DNA of 64,000 nt from Liriodendron chinense (GCA_003013855.2 PVNU02000861.1:58682-122681); one strand, 5' to 3'; shown: positions 1-13,591, counted from the first letter of the stretch. Program-made: numbers and translations. Notes: generated by a model from the sequence alone, not told the origin.

Positions 1-3000
1 TCGGGTTGGATGGGAACTTCTTTCAAGGACCAATTCCTCCAACATTTACTACTCTAAGAGGCCTTCAAATCCTGGATCTTTCACGCAACAACTTGTCTGG
101 GAAGATTCCAAAATACCTGGAGAAGCTTGATTTACAGTATCTAAATCTATCCTTCAATGATTTGGAGGGTGAACTACCAAAGCAAGGGGTCTTTGGAAAT
201 GTCAGTCAAGTTTCAGTGCTCGGAAATAGTAAACTTTGTGGGGGTATTCATGAATTAAAATTGCCTCCATGCTCTAGCCAAGCTTCCAAGAAACGGGGAA
301 TGCCTCTTGCTTCAAAAGTAAAATTCTCAATAATCGGTGTTGTCCTGTGCCTTATTTTATTATCATGTTTCTTCGCCACTCTTTATTGGGTAAGAAAGTC
401 GAGAAAGAAACCTTCTACTTTGCCTTCTGCCGAGGATACTTTTGTGAAAGTGTCCTATGCAGAGCTCTTTAAAGCAACAGATGGCTTCTCTTCTGCTAAT
501 TTGGTCGGCACCGGAAGTTATGGCTCTGTATATAAAGGGTTTCTAGATCGTGTTGGAACTATGGTGGCAACGAAAGTCTTCAACCTTCAACAACAAGGAG
601 CTTTGAGGAGCTTCATGGCCGAATGCGAAGCCTTGAGAAACATTAGGCATCGGAATCTAGTTAAGATCTTAACTTGTTGCTCAAGCATTGATTTCACGGG
701 TAATGATTTTAAAGCTCTAGTTTATGAGTACATGCCCAGTGGGAGTCTAGAGAAGTGGCTGCACCCGGATGGTCATGATCAGCCGAGAAGGAACTTGAAG
801 TTTACTGAAAGGCTAAACATAGCCATAGATGTGGCTTTTGCACTGGATTATCTACATAATCATTGCCAAATGTCAATCATTCATCGAGATTTAAAACCAA
901 GCAACATTCTTCTTCATGATGACATGACTGCTTGTGTGGGTGATTTCGGGCTAGCCAGGTTCTTATCAGAGGTTGTTCACACCAGCTCGGTTGGAATGAA
1001 GGGATCTATTGGGTACATCGCTCCAGGTAACAATCTTCTATCCATTTCCTTACACGCACACAGTCTATCTGCTTGTTTTACACCACACTTGTAAGCAAAG
1101 GAGGGGTGGGCCCCACCATGATGTGTATGTAAAATTGACTTTTACCGATATATGTGTCTGACCATGTTATACTATCAACTATTTAGGTGGGCCATACAAA
1201 AGGAAACCGTTGGGAAGAGGGAGCCCTTGCTTGATTTTCACGTGGCCCACTGTGAAGTCGACTTTAACTATTAGACGTGTCCTCCTGAGTTACGATAAAG
1301 GCCAAAAAATCAAACTGGTGACTCAAGTGAGCCACACCAAAAGAGAAAGTTGGGAGAGACTCCATCCTTGATTTTTACAAGCCCATGGTAATGATAATAT
1401 GAAATCCACTCCCACCATTAGATGGCACACTAAAAATTAGGCATGGGCCCAAATTCTAGGCCCAGTTGTGACTTAGTTGGACCATGCAAAGGCAAACAAT
1501 GTAGAGTGTGAGTGTTGATCAGTACACTGTTTCCAATCATGTGGTCCACTTGAATCATAGATGGTGCTGATTTTTGGGCCTTGGGCCTAAAATGAGGTGA
1601 CGTGGTCAAGGTGGATTTCACATAAACACCATGGTAAGGCCAACTAGCTAGAGCCACCAACTCCTTTACTATGGTGGGACCATCACTCTCTCTAAACCAT
1701 TGATATATTCCACCTTGTAGATAACTACTAACCTTTCATGTACTTTTAACATCCAATCTGTGCAATAGGTTGGTCTCAATCAGTGAGGAACTTCACCTCA
1801 TCGTTGGCTCTCCCCCGGGAGATCCGTGAGGCCCTTTTCCTAGACAGAGTGGTTCTGGAAGCGACTAGGGAGGGGGTGATGTTGTTTTACTTGTTTTGGT
1901 TGTAGTTTCTATTTAGGGTAGGCAGCCCCAGCTTTGTTATGTTGTGAGAGCTTTCTCTGTTTTGGGTGCATATAGTGGATATTACAGGTGAGGCCCGGTT
2001 TTTTGCAGTTGTATAGATATAGGAGCGACAGAAGGTACGTATTCTAGTCGCAAGCGTAGTTTTACAAATGCCTACTTGGGTGTTTGGGACAAGGTTTCCC
2101 AGTGTGAAGAAAACCATGTGCAAAAGTAAGGCAGGTGCAGTCATTAGGGTATTTTGTAGTACTGATTCAAAGCATACAGTGTCTTGACTTCTGCATACTT
2201 GAGGAGCATTTCACACTCACATTTCTCACGTGCATGCGTAAAGGTTGTACATGTGTGCTATGTAATACATGAATTGGGTGGGCCCAGGCCCAGTCAAGTA
2301 CTTGACTTAGACGAGATTGAGACCTGAAATCAAAACGAAGGACCAAGGACCTTATGGCTACCAGAACCCAATTTTATTTGTATTCAGGTCCTAAAAGAAT
2401 GGCCTCAGTTTTGAAGGACCCACACCTAGCAAGATTCAAACTTGAAGGCATCAAGCTCATTTATTTCAAGGATCTAGACATGCAAAGTACTAGTACTGAC
2501 TTGGACCACACATGAATCACACCATAATAAAGCACAATGAATTCTTTTTTGACAATGTCTTTAGTTACTATGTCTTATATAAAAATCATAACAATAACAC
2601 GTATGTTCTCTTGGTGATTGAGGCGCCAAGCTGTCATTTGATTAGTAGTCTTGTTCAGTGTAGAACATCTTTCCAGGAACTAACAAGTTCATAGCACACT
2701 AACTAATGTTAGAAATCGGGATCCTTAGAATAACAAAAATGCCAATCACTTGTCTCTGGTCTCTCTCTCAAATTCTACCTTTGACATTATCTGTATCTAA
2801 ATGGTCACTGACATTTCAATTTGACATATATATATTGCAGAGTATGCGATGGGCAGTAAAGCATCTAAGCAAGGAGATGTTTACAGCTATGGAATCATTC
2901 TATTGGAGATAATCACCGGAAAGGAGCCAACTGATGACATGTTCAAGGACAACCTAAGCCTTCATCATTTCGCTAAGTTGGCTTTGCCTGAACGAGTAAT

Positions 3001-3241
3001 GGAGATTGTTGATCCACGACTGATCGTAGAAGAAGCTGAAGTTATGGAAGGCAATGAAAATCAAATCAATACAAGAAATAAAATGCATGATTGCTTGATT
3101 TCAATGGTCAAAATCGGTGTGTTATGCTCTGTAAAATCTCCAAGGGAACGGATGTGCATGATAGATGTTGTAGCGGAAATGCGTGCAATCAAGGACTTGT
3201 ATCTAGGGGTTGGGATTCACGGAGACAGACAAGTTAGGTAA
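1..3241 (+). CDS. LRR receptor-like kinase (LRR-XII / Xa21-EFR-FLS2 type), 5' partial, two exons
   Basis: Plasma-membrane receptor kinase; the family senses microbial or developmental ligands. Exon 1 is open from the window edge to 1026 and exon 2 is 2841-3241 (TAA). The phase-1 intron splits the Glu codon of the GYIAPEY segment, close to where Xa21 has its intron. Counting codons from base 6: last LRRs and LRR cap about 1-90 (SKLCGG), membrane segment about 106-129, glycine loop GTGSYGSVYKG at 168-178, catalytic Lys about 190, catalytic loop HRDLKPSN at 293-300, DFG at 313-315. Exon 2 supplies subdomains IX-XI. All key kinase residues are present, so the visible part looks functional. It is odd that the loop reads HRD, because this subfamily is normally non-RD (HCD). 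The signal peptide and most LRRs lie outside the window. A possible AATAAA poly(A) signal is at 3319. Confidence 0.9.
1027..2840 (+). other. Intron of the receptor-like kinase gene
   Basis: The donor is CCAG|GTAACA after 1026 and the acceptor is ATTGCAG before 2841. Removing 1814 bp restores the kinase frame exactly. The intron carries degenerate pieces of the GTGGGCC palindromic repeat family (about 1110-1700) and no coding signal that I can support. Confidence 0.85.
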
Positions 3242-4640
3242 AAAATAATAGACGAAGGTTATCTTACCTTAAGTCATTACTAAGTTATCATTGATACTTA
3301 TGTTGAGAAGGATTTCAAAATAAAATTAGGTTCTTGAATACTTTTTCCAAACAAGTTCTAGATATGTTTAGTCTTTTCCTTGAGTGCTTGTATTGATATT
3401 GAATATATAAAAAGATGTGTTTCTTTTTCTCTGTAATATCCTGTCTTAGGCAAAGGGAAATTGTATCATGAGTTTGATAAGAAATTAGGCAAGGAAAATC
3501 ACAAAAGCAACACTTGCCAGCTGGCAAACACTCTTGCCTTTACTGTTTGGGTTGAGAGTTCAAGTACTACCACCCACCTAATATCCTTTTCTTTTCTTTT
3601 ATTTTAATGCATCAACTTGGCTATTGACTCGGTTCAAGTCGTGTCAATTAGACCAAGTAGGCAAGCCAAGTCCACAAGTCAAGCTGAGACTAAACAAAGT
3701 AAAGCTCGCCGATGAGTTTCATAGCGGCTCAGTTTGATTTCTAGCCAAGATAAGTTGACTCAGCCTACAATGGCCGGGACAAAGGGTCGCGAAGTTTCAA
3801 GTCGAGTTTTTAGAACTATGCTTCAAACTACAAATTTGAGCTTTCAATCGGGATTCTCATAGGAACCACAATTCCTTCTTTGAAGTCCATGCTTCAAACT
3901 CCTAATAACCATGTTTCCATTTTTTTTGCTTTCCTATATTAGATATATTACTAGTTATCTCCTATACACATGTAGGAGACCCTGTTTCACCACCAAGAAA
4001 AAGATTTACTTTCAGGAAGAACTTGGAAGTAGCATAGATGCAGTTTGAGGGCTACTTGATCATTAAGAAAAATAGAATGGTTGTTATTAATATGGGACAT
4101 TTCCTTCATGATTAAACAATATGTTTTACATTCAATTCGCTTGTAGATAGAAATAGTGGCTAAAATCCATGTATGGTAAAGGAAAGGAAGAGAACACCCT
4201 AGAAGTGGTGCAGGTGTAGGCGGAATGAGATTGATTGATCACCATCTTTCTAATGGGATAATTGATCCGAATCCACAGATCTATCAAGAATCCTTAATTG
4301 ATCTTTCTTGATTTTGTCAAACAACTCACACCATAAACGGCCCCCCGTGGGAGAATATATTACCGAGGCATATTTGCTACTTCCGAGATTTGAATACAGG
4401 ACCTTCCGCTCTGATACCATGTCAAACAACCACTTTCTCTAAAAGCTCGAACTATTAGAGGATGGCGTATCAATGTATATCAAGGGACTTTAACAGATTT
4501 ATCAAGGGGCACTCGAAGAACACGAGCAAACATAGATAAACTCAAAGAAATTATATTAAAATTCAATAATGTGTCCTCTACTATGAAAATAAGCATGCTT
4601 AAATAATTTAGCAATCATAATCCTAAAAATGAGATTAGGA
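3242..4640. other. Intergenic, no gene recognised
   Basis: AT-rich sequence downstream of the kinase gene. I find no conserved reading frame. The stretch at 4190-4460 has the texture of old retrotransposon leader sequence but nothing diagnostic. Confidence 0.4.
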
Positions 4641-4739
4641 ATATTCTTAATCGAAAATGGAAACAACAGAGTTCAAAATAGGAAGTTCGCACATTGGACG
4701 ACCGGTCGTTAGGGGTCCACAACCAGTCATCGATGGACC

Positions 4740-5900
4740 CAGACAGTCCAGCACATTTGGATCATTTGAACCATGGACCCCTCTCACACAAACCATAAAC
4801 CCCCAATTTTACAAAAACAACTACACTCCATCATTCCTCTATTTGGAGTGAGTTCTCAGATTAAAGATCATGGCCGACCACCAGGTAGTAACCAACTAAA
4901 CCCTAGAGCTCCAATCAACAAATGACAAATTAATTATAGGATGTGTTCGGATGTACTCTTTGATTGAATTGCAAATATTATTCTAAGAAAGTGGAAATAC
5001 GTCCTAATATAGCCATTTAATCTCTGGATTGTATACGTGGGAAAAAGAGTTCTCAGATTGGGATATTCCAACTCTTTTACCATTTAACCCTTCTTTTTCT
5101 CCTTTTAACATGGACCGTGCCGTTTATAAAGATCTTTGAGGCAACCAGCACAGGAGAGCAAAAGGATCCGGTCGAGTTGAAAGGGGATGCAGATCTTACC
5201 CATTTAAAAATCGGGTCAGAATTTTATAAATAGATAAGTGATTAAAATTCAGGTTAGGTTGGGATTGGGTCAAGTGAAAAATAGCTGATGCGCTGTCTAA
5301 AGTAATTGAACCTTTTGTTTAATGGGTCAGGATGGGGAGCTGATTGGATGTTGCCCATACCGTGGGGTCCACTTTAATGATATATTGTATATCCACACCA
5401 TCTATCCTTTTTTCTAGCCTAGTATAGGATGTGATCCCGAAAATTTAACAGATCCAAATCTCAGGTGGACAACACAAAAGGAAGCAATGATAACTGAATG
5501 CCCACCATTAAAAACTTCCTAGGGCCCATAGTAATGCCCACTGTAATGTTTCTTTTCCATACATCCCGTTGATAAGGTCAACCAGACCTGGATGAAGGGA
5601 AAATGTAAAAATCAGCTTGATCCAAATATCTTGTGGCCAACAAAATGCTTTTAATGGTCATTCACTACTGTTTTCAGTGGTGTGGCCCACCTGAGATTTG
5701 AATCTTCTTATGTTTTGACATACCGTCCTAAAATAATATGGGAAAACGGATGGACAGTGTGGATATACAAAATCTTCATCAGGGTACGTAGGCCCCATAT
5801 GGTGAGGGTAACACCTAATCCGCTCTGGTCTGCTTATAGGTAGACCTATGCTCAGGTAGTTTCATAGAGGAGAGGCAATCTAACACGCCGAAGCAATGTC
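4740..5900 (+). repeat. Dispersed repeat, copy A (interrupted)
   Basis: It aligns by eye with 6420-7580 and 12050-13350. Shared landmarks are GGATCATTTGAACCA, ACCAACTAAACCCTAGAGCT, TTTATAAAGATCTTTGAGGC and the AGGCAATCTAACAC end. Copy A is split by a foldback MITE at 5339-5823 that the other copies lack. No coding capacity was seen. Confidence 0.7.
5339..5823. mobile_element. Foldback MITE inside repeat copy A
   Basis: The left arm starts GCTGATTGGATGTTGCCC and the right arm, reverse-complemented, starts GCGGATTAGGTGTTACCC. Both arms continue through a GTGGGGTCC-like block and a TGGATATACA-like block, so the element is roughly palindromic end to end (485 bp). It has no ORF. Copy B of the host repeat is uninterrupted at the same point, which supports insertion. 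I could not define a clean target duplication. Confidence 0.65.
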
Positions 5901-6419
5901 TTGGTTCCATAGAATATAGTAGAATATGATATACTATGCTCAGGTCATGCATGTGCATCAATCCACACCAACCACAATGATGGTCTTGGGCTTGAAATGA
6001 TGGTCAAGTAACAAAGCACATTGACACCCCCTCACCAACCACAAACAAGTATGGATGCAGCCTCTAGAGTGAAGCCAAGCCAACATACTCCATTCCTCAC
6101 CATCAACCACAACGTTTGCAGCTACACACATACTGGGGGATGGTATATCAGGATGGGAAGCCTCTTAACTCCTAACGGTTTATGAGTCTGATTGGGTCAT
6201 TTTTCTTTCCTTTGTTTCTTTATAAAACATGAGTTTTACAGGCCATATTAATTGGTCAGTTTGTTCTCATCATTGGACCAAGGGTGTTTCTTTGAAATCC
6301 TGGGCAATTCAAGTTGGGGCCCACTAAATGTATGATTCAAATTAATAATAGGAAGGTTCTTCCAAAAAGTTAAAAAATAAAATGTTGACTGTGACAGGAA
6401 GAATGCAACCGTTTTTTTT

Positions 6420-7580
6420 TTTTTAATGATCATTTTGTATTTGGATTCAACGGACTTTTGTAGTGACATCCACAGCCAGTCCTCCCAGGGGTTCCCCTCG
6501 TCCACATCTTTTTCTATCAAACGACTTTCTTTCTTTCTTTTCAGTTAAAAGAAACCCCATATCAAAAGCATGAGCCCCTCGGGCAACAAGCAAAGTACAA
6601 GGAGAGGGGAAAAAATGAAAATGGATCCGAGACTGAAACTAATGGCCATGAAAGATAGAGCGTTGAGGATTCCATTTTGGACTGTGGGGCATAAAAAACC
6701 TTCCCACGTTGAGAGAATCCTAACTGTACAATAGGTGGTCATCAACCGAGACAGTTAACATATCACGGTAACGAGGCCAAATATTATAATTTCACGATCT
6801 CCAGACCTAGTGATTTTTGGTGGTGCATAGTGAATGCATGCTGAGGCCCATCCTATCGATGGTTTGGATCATTTGAAATTTGGATCCCACGCACACAAAC
6901 AAAACACTTATATTATTGTGTGAGAACGGCACTCCACCATTCCGCTATTTCTTTGGAATTGTAATGGGCATGCCTCAAGAACACCGCCCACCATCAGGTA
7001 CTTCCCAACCAAATCTTGGAGCTCCAAATCAGCAAATGTCAAATTGTAGGGTGTGTTTGGATGCAGAACTATTTGGTTGAATTGCAAATACTACTCTAAG
7101 AAAGTGGAAATGACCCAATGAAAATACGTCCTAATCTAGGCATTGAATCCGAGGCCAAAAAGAATTCTCAGATAGGAGCATTCCAACCCTTCGACCATTT
7201 AATTTTTTCTGTTCTTTTCTTTTTTTATTATTTATTTTGTGTGTGTGTGTGTGTGTGTGTGTGGACGGTCTCTTTGTCCATTGCTTCATGGGCTGTTCAT
7301 AAAGATCTTCGAGGCAACCACCATCTACCGTGTACAGGGGAGCAAATGGGCCGGGTCAAGTTGAATGGGTGACTTAGACAAAATTGAGGTCAGAATTTTA
7401 GAACTAGACACAACCCATTAAATTTCACGTCAGGTTGGGATTGTGTCCAAGTCAAAAATAGCCAATTCATTGTCAAAAGAGGCAGACTCTTTTGTTTAAT
7501 GGGTCGGATGCAGGTAGACTTAAGCTTGGTAATTTCATAGAGCCGAGGCAATCTAACACATGAGAACAATGTTAGAAAAC
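6420..7580 (+). repeat. Dispersed repeat, copy B (uninterrupted reference copy)
   Basis: About 1.1 kb, colinear with copies A and C. Landmarks are TATCAAAAGCATGAGCCCC, GACAGTTAACATAT, AACGAGGCCAAATATTATA, GGTTTGGATCATTTGAA and a CATAAAGATCTTCGAGGC block. A (GT)n microsatellite lies at about 7240-7262. This is probably a non-autonomous transposon family; no protein signature was found. Confidence 0.65.
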
Positions 7581-9956
7581 CAGTCAGCGAAAGCACCGAG
7601 AAGAATCAAACGATCACCACATGACACACAATCAACACAAAGACAATCCGAATTTTACGTGGAAAATCCTTTCAGGAAAAAACCACGGTACAAAGCAACA
7701 ATAGCATTGTGAATTAGAAGATTACAGAGATAATCTTTCCACAAGCAAAGCCCAAAAAAATAAACAAAGCTTTCTCAAACCTCACAATCCTCTCTCCAAA
7801 CCCTAATATCGAATTAAGATACCTTGGTAGAAACTAGGATACTTTTAAACACGATTAGGAAGTGTTTACATAGACTTTCAACTGAAAATAGAAACTCATT
7901 ATGCAAAATAGCGTAATCGTGCAGAACATCGGCAATACTGACGATCAGTCGGAGCCCATCGCCGATCGGTCGGTTGGAAGGAAAAACAGTCTAGAAAGTT
8001 TGCTTGAAAATCGACCCGTTCAGCCACAATATTTGACCGGTTGAAGCATCCACCAGATTAGTCGGTGACCGGTCTAGAACCCACGAAAACTGTCCAAAGA
8101 CACGCTGTGCAAATAGACCAAAAAACGATCGGTCCACCACAACAAGTGACCGGTCGGTGGACCCTGTTTCTACACGGTTTGAAGCCTGCACCAACATACA
8201 ATGCCTTGATTTGACATAATATAGTAGACCCTTTGTTTTACTTGACAACAAACAATGCCTTGAAGTCTCCACCAACAAACAATGCATGTGCATCAATCCA
8301 AAATTTAAGAAACCTCCTGGCAAGATGAGTCTCATGAGATGTGGACAATCTAACACCCCTAAAGGACATTTTTGTTTGACAGATTTCCATAGATTTTGCC
8401 CAGATCATACAAGCTCATAAATCCAAAATAACTATAAGTTTTTACTCGACAGAATATAGAATGTAGAAAATATACGGCCGGCAAAAAGGACTTCATTTGT
8501 AATTTATGTAGCACAGGCCAAAGATGTCTTCAATTGGCACAATTAAAAACAAAGATGTTTTCTAGGATCCAATGGGACTGAATCTTTTGGATCTAACCTA
8601 TGTTTGGTAATCCAAACCATTCATTTGACTAGATAAATAGGTATGGGGTGCCTTGCATATCTTCGACATTGGAGCATCCTAGACTGTTTACCAATGGCAC
8701 ATGAAAACTGGTTGAGAGGCAGATTGGTGGGCTGAGTGTATCAGAACCTTACCATGCACATAGTTTCATTTGTATTGGTTTGCATTCACATCACCTATGT
8801 GAACTGTCCTTTAGGTCCAGTCCACTCTTCATGGGCAACCTCGAAAAAAATCATAATGGTTGTCACCTAATGGTTGGAGTAGATTTCGTATAATCATCAC
8901 AATAGGCCTTGTAAAAATAAAGAGTGGATGTCTCTCTCCTAACTATTTCCTTTGGTGTGGCCCATTTGAATTATATGTCAGCTTGATTTTTTTACCCTAG
9001 GCCTAACAAGGTATTGCAAATCTAATAGTCAGAATGAATTTTAGTTACAATACATTTAAGCTTGTGGGGCCCACTGTGATATTTGAGTGATATCTCATCT
9101 GTCAATTAGATGTGCCCCTCCATGTAGGCTAGATCCCGAAATCCATTTGATCTGTAAGTCATGATATATGGGCTTATCAACTCCATTCATCTATTTTGTC
9201 ATATCATTTTAGGGTCTGAACTCAAAATTAATTGAGGCAGATCCAAGGCACAAATTAACTACACGACAGGAAGAAGCTGTGATAATGATGCTCACCATTG
9301 AAAACTTCGTAGGGCCCACCATATTTTTTTTGGACCATCCAACATTTTAATGAGGTCACATAGGCTTGGATGAAGGGTAAGAGCAAATTTTAACTTAATC
9401 CAAAACTTCTGTGGATCACAGCGCAAGACATAGTGGTGATTGAATGTCCACCATTAAAAACTCCTGGAGGGCTATAAAATTTTGGATAAAGCTGATATTT
9501 GTGTTTTTTATTCTCCCCTTCATAGTTCATCCATGTCTTTATGTCGTTCTCAACAGGTTAACTGGGCAGCTAAACCATTTCTCAAAATTAGTGTGGTTCA
9601 AATTCATCATGTGAAGAGGTGCTCTGCCGGTTGTTGGAACGACACAAGCTAGCACGCTGTTTTCAGATGGGTACACGATCCACGATCTGCTGGGTCCGAA
9701 GGAATTTAGTGCCTAATTTATACTGACTTATGAGTTAGTGGACGTATTAGAGTGCTCTGGTTTTCACTTCATTCTTTTGAGACTCACCTTATGAGGGAGC
9801 AGAATAAGATATAAACATCAGAGCGAATCTCAGGAAGGTTTCAAGGGTAGGTATCCCCATACCATCCCCACTCTTGTGGTGTGGCCCACTGGAATTTTGA
9901 AATGCCCTCATCTTTTGGTTCCCATCCTAACATGATTACACTTAAAGGATGTACAC
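7581..9956. other. Non-coding, repeat-rich spacer
   Basis: 7600-8000 resembles decayed retrotransposon leader sequence (it contains TTTTACGTGGAAAATCC). 8820-9540 holds a degenerate copy of the palindromic GTGGGGCCCACTGTGATA family. I see no conserved ORF. Confidence 0.4.
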
Positions 9957-10205
9957 CACTACAAGAAATATGACCTTTCCCAGTGCTCAGAAGCACCGGG
10001 AAATGTCCAATTAAGTGCCGGAAAATGCAGTGCTCTGACAAGCGCTGACAAATGGGTATGTCGGTAAAGAATTCACCGGTGACCATACCCTTTCCTTGTG
10101 CTTTTGCTGATCGCCGTGATATTCAAAATAACACTTGGGAAGTCTGTAGAAGTGCCGTAAAATATAATCCAAAGCGCCGGCAAAGGGCATGCAAACACCA
10201 ATAAA
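9957..10205 (+). mobile_element. CACTA-type transposon end with subterminal repeats (fragment)
   Basis: It begins with the CACTACAAGAAA terminus typical of one plant CACTA (En/Spm) group. Short subterminal repeats of the form AGTGCCGGAAAATG / AAGCGCCGGCAAAGG follow to about 10200. I found no matching inverted end or transposase, so I treat it as a solo end. Confidence 0.55.
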
Positions 10206-12049
10206 AAGTAGTAAAATGCATATTAATTAAGCCAGCAAAAGTTGGAACCTGTATTTATTTTTATTTTTTTACTATTTGAAACCTAAAGAACCGATATTAT
10301 TTTGTAAATGAAAATACGAAACAAAAATTAAATTACTTTATAATAAAACTTATATAATATATTTACAACAAGTAGAAATTGGTCCAAATTACATAAAAAT
10401 AATCCTCTATGTGGTCCACTCCTAGCTATGGATGGTTCCCACAAAAACTCATCCAAATCAGAATTTTCTTGCATTTAACTAGATAGTCTGCAAATAAGCA
10501 CACAAACAAGAAAAAGTCAATCCTTGTCGATAGGAGTAGGTGGAGGAATAACGTCGATCCCTGCCATGATGAACAGGAAATTGGCTTCGAAAACAAACCC
10601 ATGAGCTAAAAACATTAAAATAGAATAAACAAATTAAAAAACATAAGTATAAAATGCATCAAGAAACATCATCTAAATGCATGGAATACAAGACTTTACA
10701 GAGCTCAATTGACAGCTTTGAATATTACAAATCCATCATTTAATGACAAATTAATTCTTCATTGCTGGGTTTTTTTTTTTTCACCTTGATTGCCTCCGCA
10801 TTCTTGCTGAATTCTATTTTATCTTCATTTTTTACTCTGCGCTTAAGAAATAGGCTTATCAAGGTGAGGCACTCAAATTACACTATTGTTCCATGCTATG
10901 GACGATTTAAGTCACTTACACAAAGGAAAATATTCGACTACGACCAACCATCCACTTTTCTCACTCGATGGACATTAAAATCAAGAGTTAAGGGGCTGAT
11001 TTGCTAATTAGGCCATCTATACTATAATATAAAGGCTGAAATTCGACGTGTGTGATTTATTTATGATAGGTAGGCATGGGATAAAATTTCACATGGATTA
11101 GATCATAGGAACCATGTGAACTAAAAATCAAAGATCTAAGTTAAGGTGAGCAATTAACATTTTTGGGCATTTAAGATTTCATATTTATACGCATTGGATA
11201 ATCACACAAATTCTAAGATAAGATTTTACCACTAAGATAATTAATTTGGTACGGTTGCTTTCCCGAGTAACTTCCTTGATCAATGGCTATGGACGCTCTT
11301 AGGTTAAGATCTCCATGATTTAATGGTCATTTAAAAAATATAACTTTATAGCATTGATACACACCTAAAATTATGCCTACCTTCCTAATGGATTTGAAAA
11401 CTACCTACCTGATTAATCAGAAATTGCAAAGATGGGGTCCAAGTGCATTATCATAATTATTTTTAATCTGAGACTTTCGAAAAATCTAATGGTTTTACGA
11501 GATTTTATGCATGTTCTTAAGCATATCTTACAAAAGAACCTATATCGAGTTCATCATGAATCATTAATTATTCATAAAACAAGTTAAAATTCTCGTTAAT
11601 AAGGAATTGTATACATAATATGCAATATTATACTTTCAAAGCCACTTCAGAAAAATTCGGAGCGTTACACGCTGACTCACCTGGAAAGAATCAAATTTCT
11701 TATACCACTGCCTGAGCATAAAAGTTTCAGGCATGATTTTAAGTTATCACTCATGTTAATTAGATATAATTGGGCCTATTTATAGCCTTTTCATTGAATA
11801 CAAGAGTACACACCTATTTATAGCCTTTTCATTGAATACAAGAGTACACACCTGATTGATGGAGTGAATGTTATGTGCCCAAAATGGTGGATCCCAAAGA
11901 GCCCAGGTGTTTATATGCCATCCAAACCGATAGCTGGTTATGGCCTTTGCTTTTAAGCCTTCTTAAAGACTTGACAGCTTGGCCAAGACCAATGTTGGGT
12001 CCAGTAGACCAATCTCAGACCATTTTGTTATATTGTGTGCTGAGCTTCG
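10206..12049. other. AT-rich non-coding stretch
   Basis: No conserved ORF. It may be internal sequence of a decayed CACTA element. A short duplication of TATAGCCTTTTCATTGAATA occurs at about 11780 and 11820. Confidence 0.3.
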
Positions 12050-13350
12050 AATCGGGTGCTCTGCTCATGGGTCAGTCTTTCTAAGGAGTCCCATTCGTCC
12101 ACTTCTCTTTCTAGCAAATACCTTTCTTTCCTTCTTTATTTCTTTTTAAGTAAGAGATTACTGATTCTATTTATTACTTAAAAAAGGCTGGTATCAAAAG
12201 CAGGAGCCCCTTGGGAAAGGACAAAAAGAAAAATACAAGGAGATTAAAAAATGATGAAAATGGAAATGACCGAAACCAAAGGGCATAAAAGCGATAGTGT
12301 TGAGGACCTCATTATGGATGATTCGTGCACCAAAATTTTCCCACATTGGTAGATCAATCCTAGCTGTTCAATTAATAGGTGGTTATGATCAACCAAGACA
12401 GTTAACATATTACTGCGGTAACAAGGCCAAATATTATACTTTCAGGATCTCCCATTCCTGGTGAATTTTGGTGGTGTATAGTCAATGCATAATGAGGCCC
12501 ACCATATCAATGGTTTGGATCATTTGAACCACAGACCCACACACACAAACCAAAAATCCAAATTGTACAAGAACAGCGCTCCTTCATTCTTCGATTTGGA
12601 GTCGTAACGGACACGTTTCAATGTTGAGGTCTCGGATTCAAGATCACGGCCCACCATCTGGTACTTACCAACCAAACCCTGGAGTATCTAACCAGCAAAT
12701 GTTGGGTGCGTTGGATGCATTATTTGGTTGAATTGTAAGTACTACATCATTCTTCTATTTGGAGTTGAACATGAGACCACTGTGGATTGGATTACGAAAA
12801 AAAAAAAAAAAAATCCTCAATAAGATTCCAACCATTTAACTTTTTCTCTCCCCCTTACACTACAAGAAAATAGGCCTTTAGCCATACCTTTTTAGGCTCA
12901 CTTTAAAAAACTGAGGCTAAATGTGCTTTTCCGCCTTAGGTGGTAAGAAACTGAGGCTAAAAGTCCCTATTTCACCTTAGTTGGTAAAAAATCGAGGCTA
13001 AAAGTCTGTCATTTCGCCTTAGTTGGTGAAAACTAAGGCTAAAAGTCTCCTTTTTAGCCTCAGTTATTAGGAAACCAAGGTTAAAATTTCATTTATTCAC
13101 CTCTGTTACAAAGGAACCGAGGTTAAAAGTCCATTTTTTTGTTGCCTTAGTTACAAAAGATAGAGGCTAAAAGTCCATTTTTGCGTCCCTTATAAGATGA
13201 TTGGTCTCCTTATCATATGCTTCATAGGCCGTTTATAAAGATCTTGAAGGTAACCACCATCTACTATATACAGTGTATGGGCGGGGTTGAGTTGAAGGGG
13301 GACCATGGAGCTGACATACTAAGCAATCGAACAGAATTTTAGACTTAAAA
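12050..13350 (+). repeat. Dispersed repeat, copy C (interrupted)
   Basis: It shares with copy B the GGTATCAAAAGCAGGAGCCC, CAAGACAGTTAACATATTAC and TTTATAAAGATCTTGAAGG landmarks in the same order. It is interrupted at 12858-13195 by CACTA-like sequence that copies A and B lack. Confidence 0.65.
12858..13195 (+). mobile_element. CACTA-like end with about six subterminal repeats, nested in repeat copy C
   Basis: It starts CACTACAAGAAAATAGGCC. It continues with about six 45-60 bp subterminal units built around the core GAGGCTAAAAGTC plus GCCTTAGTTGGT. Such subterminal arrays bind CACTA transposases. The expected inverted end (TTTCTTGTAGTG) is not present on the right, so this is either a deletion derivative or an unusual one-ended insertion. 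Confidence 0.6.
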
Positions 13351-13591
13351 GCAACCCATTAAACTGGTTTCGATAAGTCTTAGGGCCTGTTTGTTAACAC
13401 TTAGAAAAGTTCATTGAGAAAATGCTCCATGTTGAACGTTTTTTCGTTGATTTTTCAGCAAAGGAGTCCTAAATTAACAGTGAATACGGAATGCGCTCCC
13501 GTAAATTTTCTATAAAAAAAGTAAAATTGCTTCCAAAATTACCCCACACGATTGGTATAGAGATTTTCTCTCTTAGATGGATTACGGAGGC

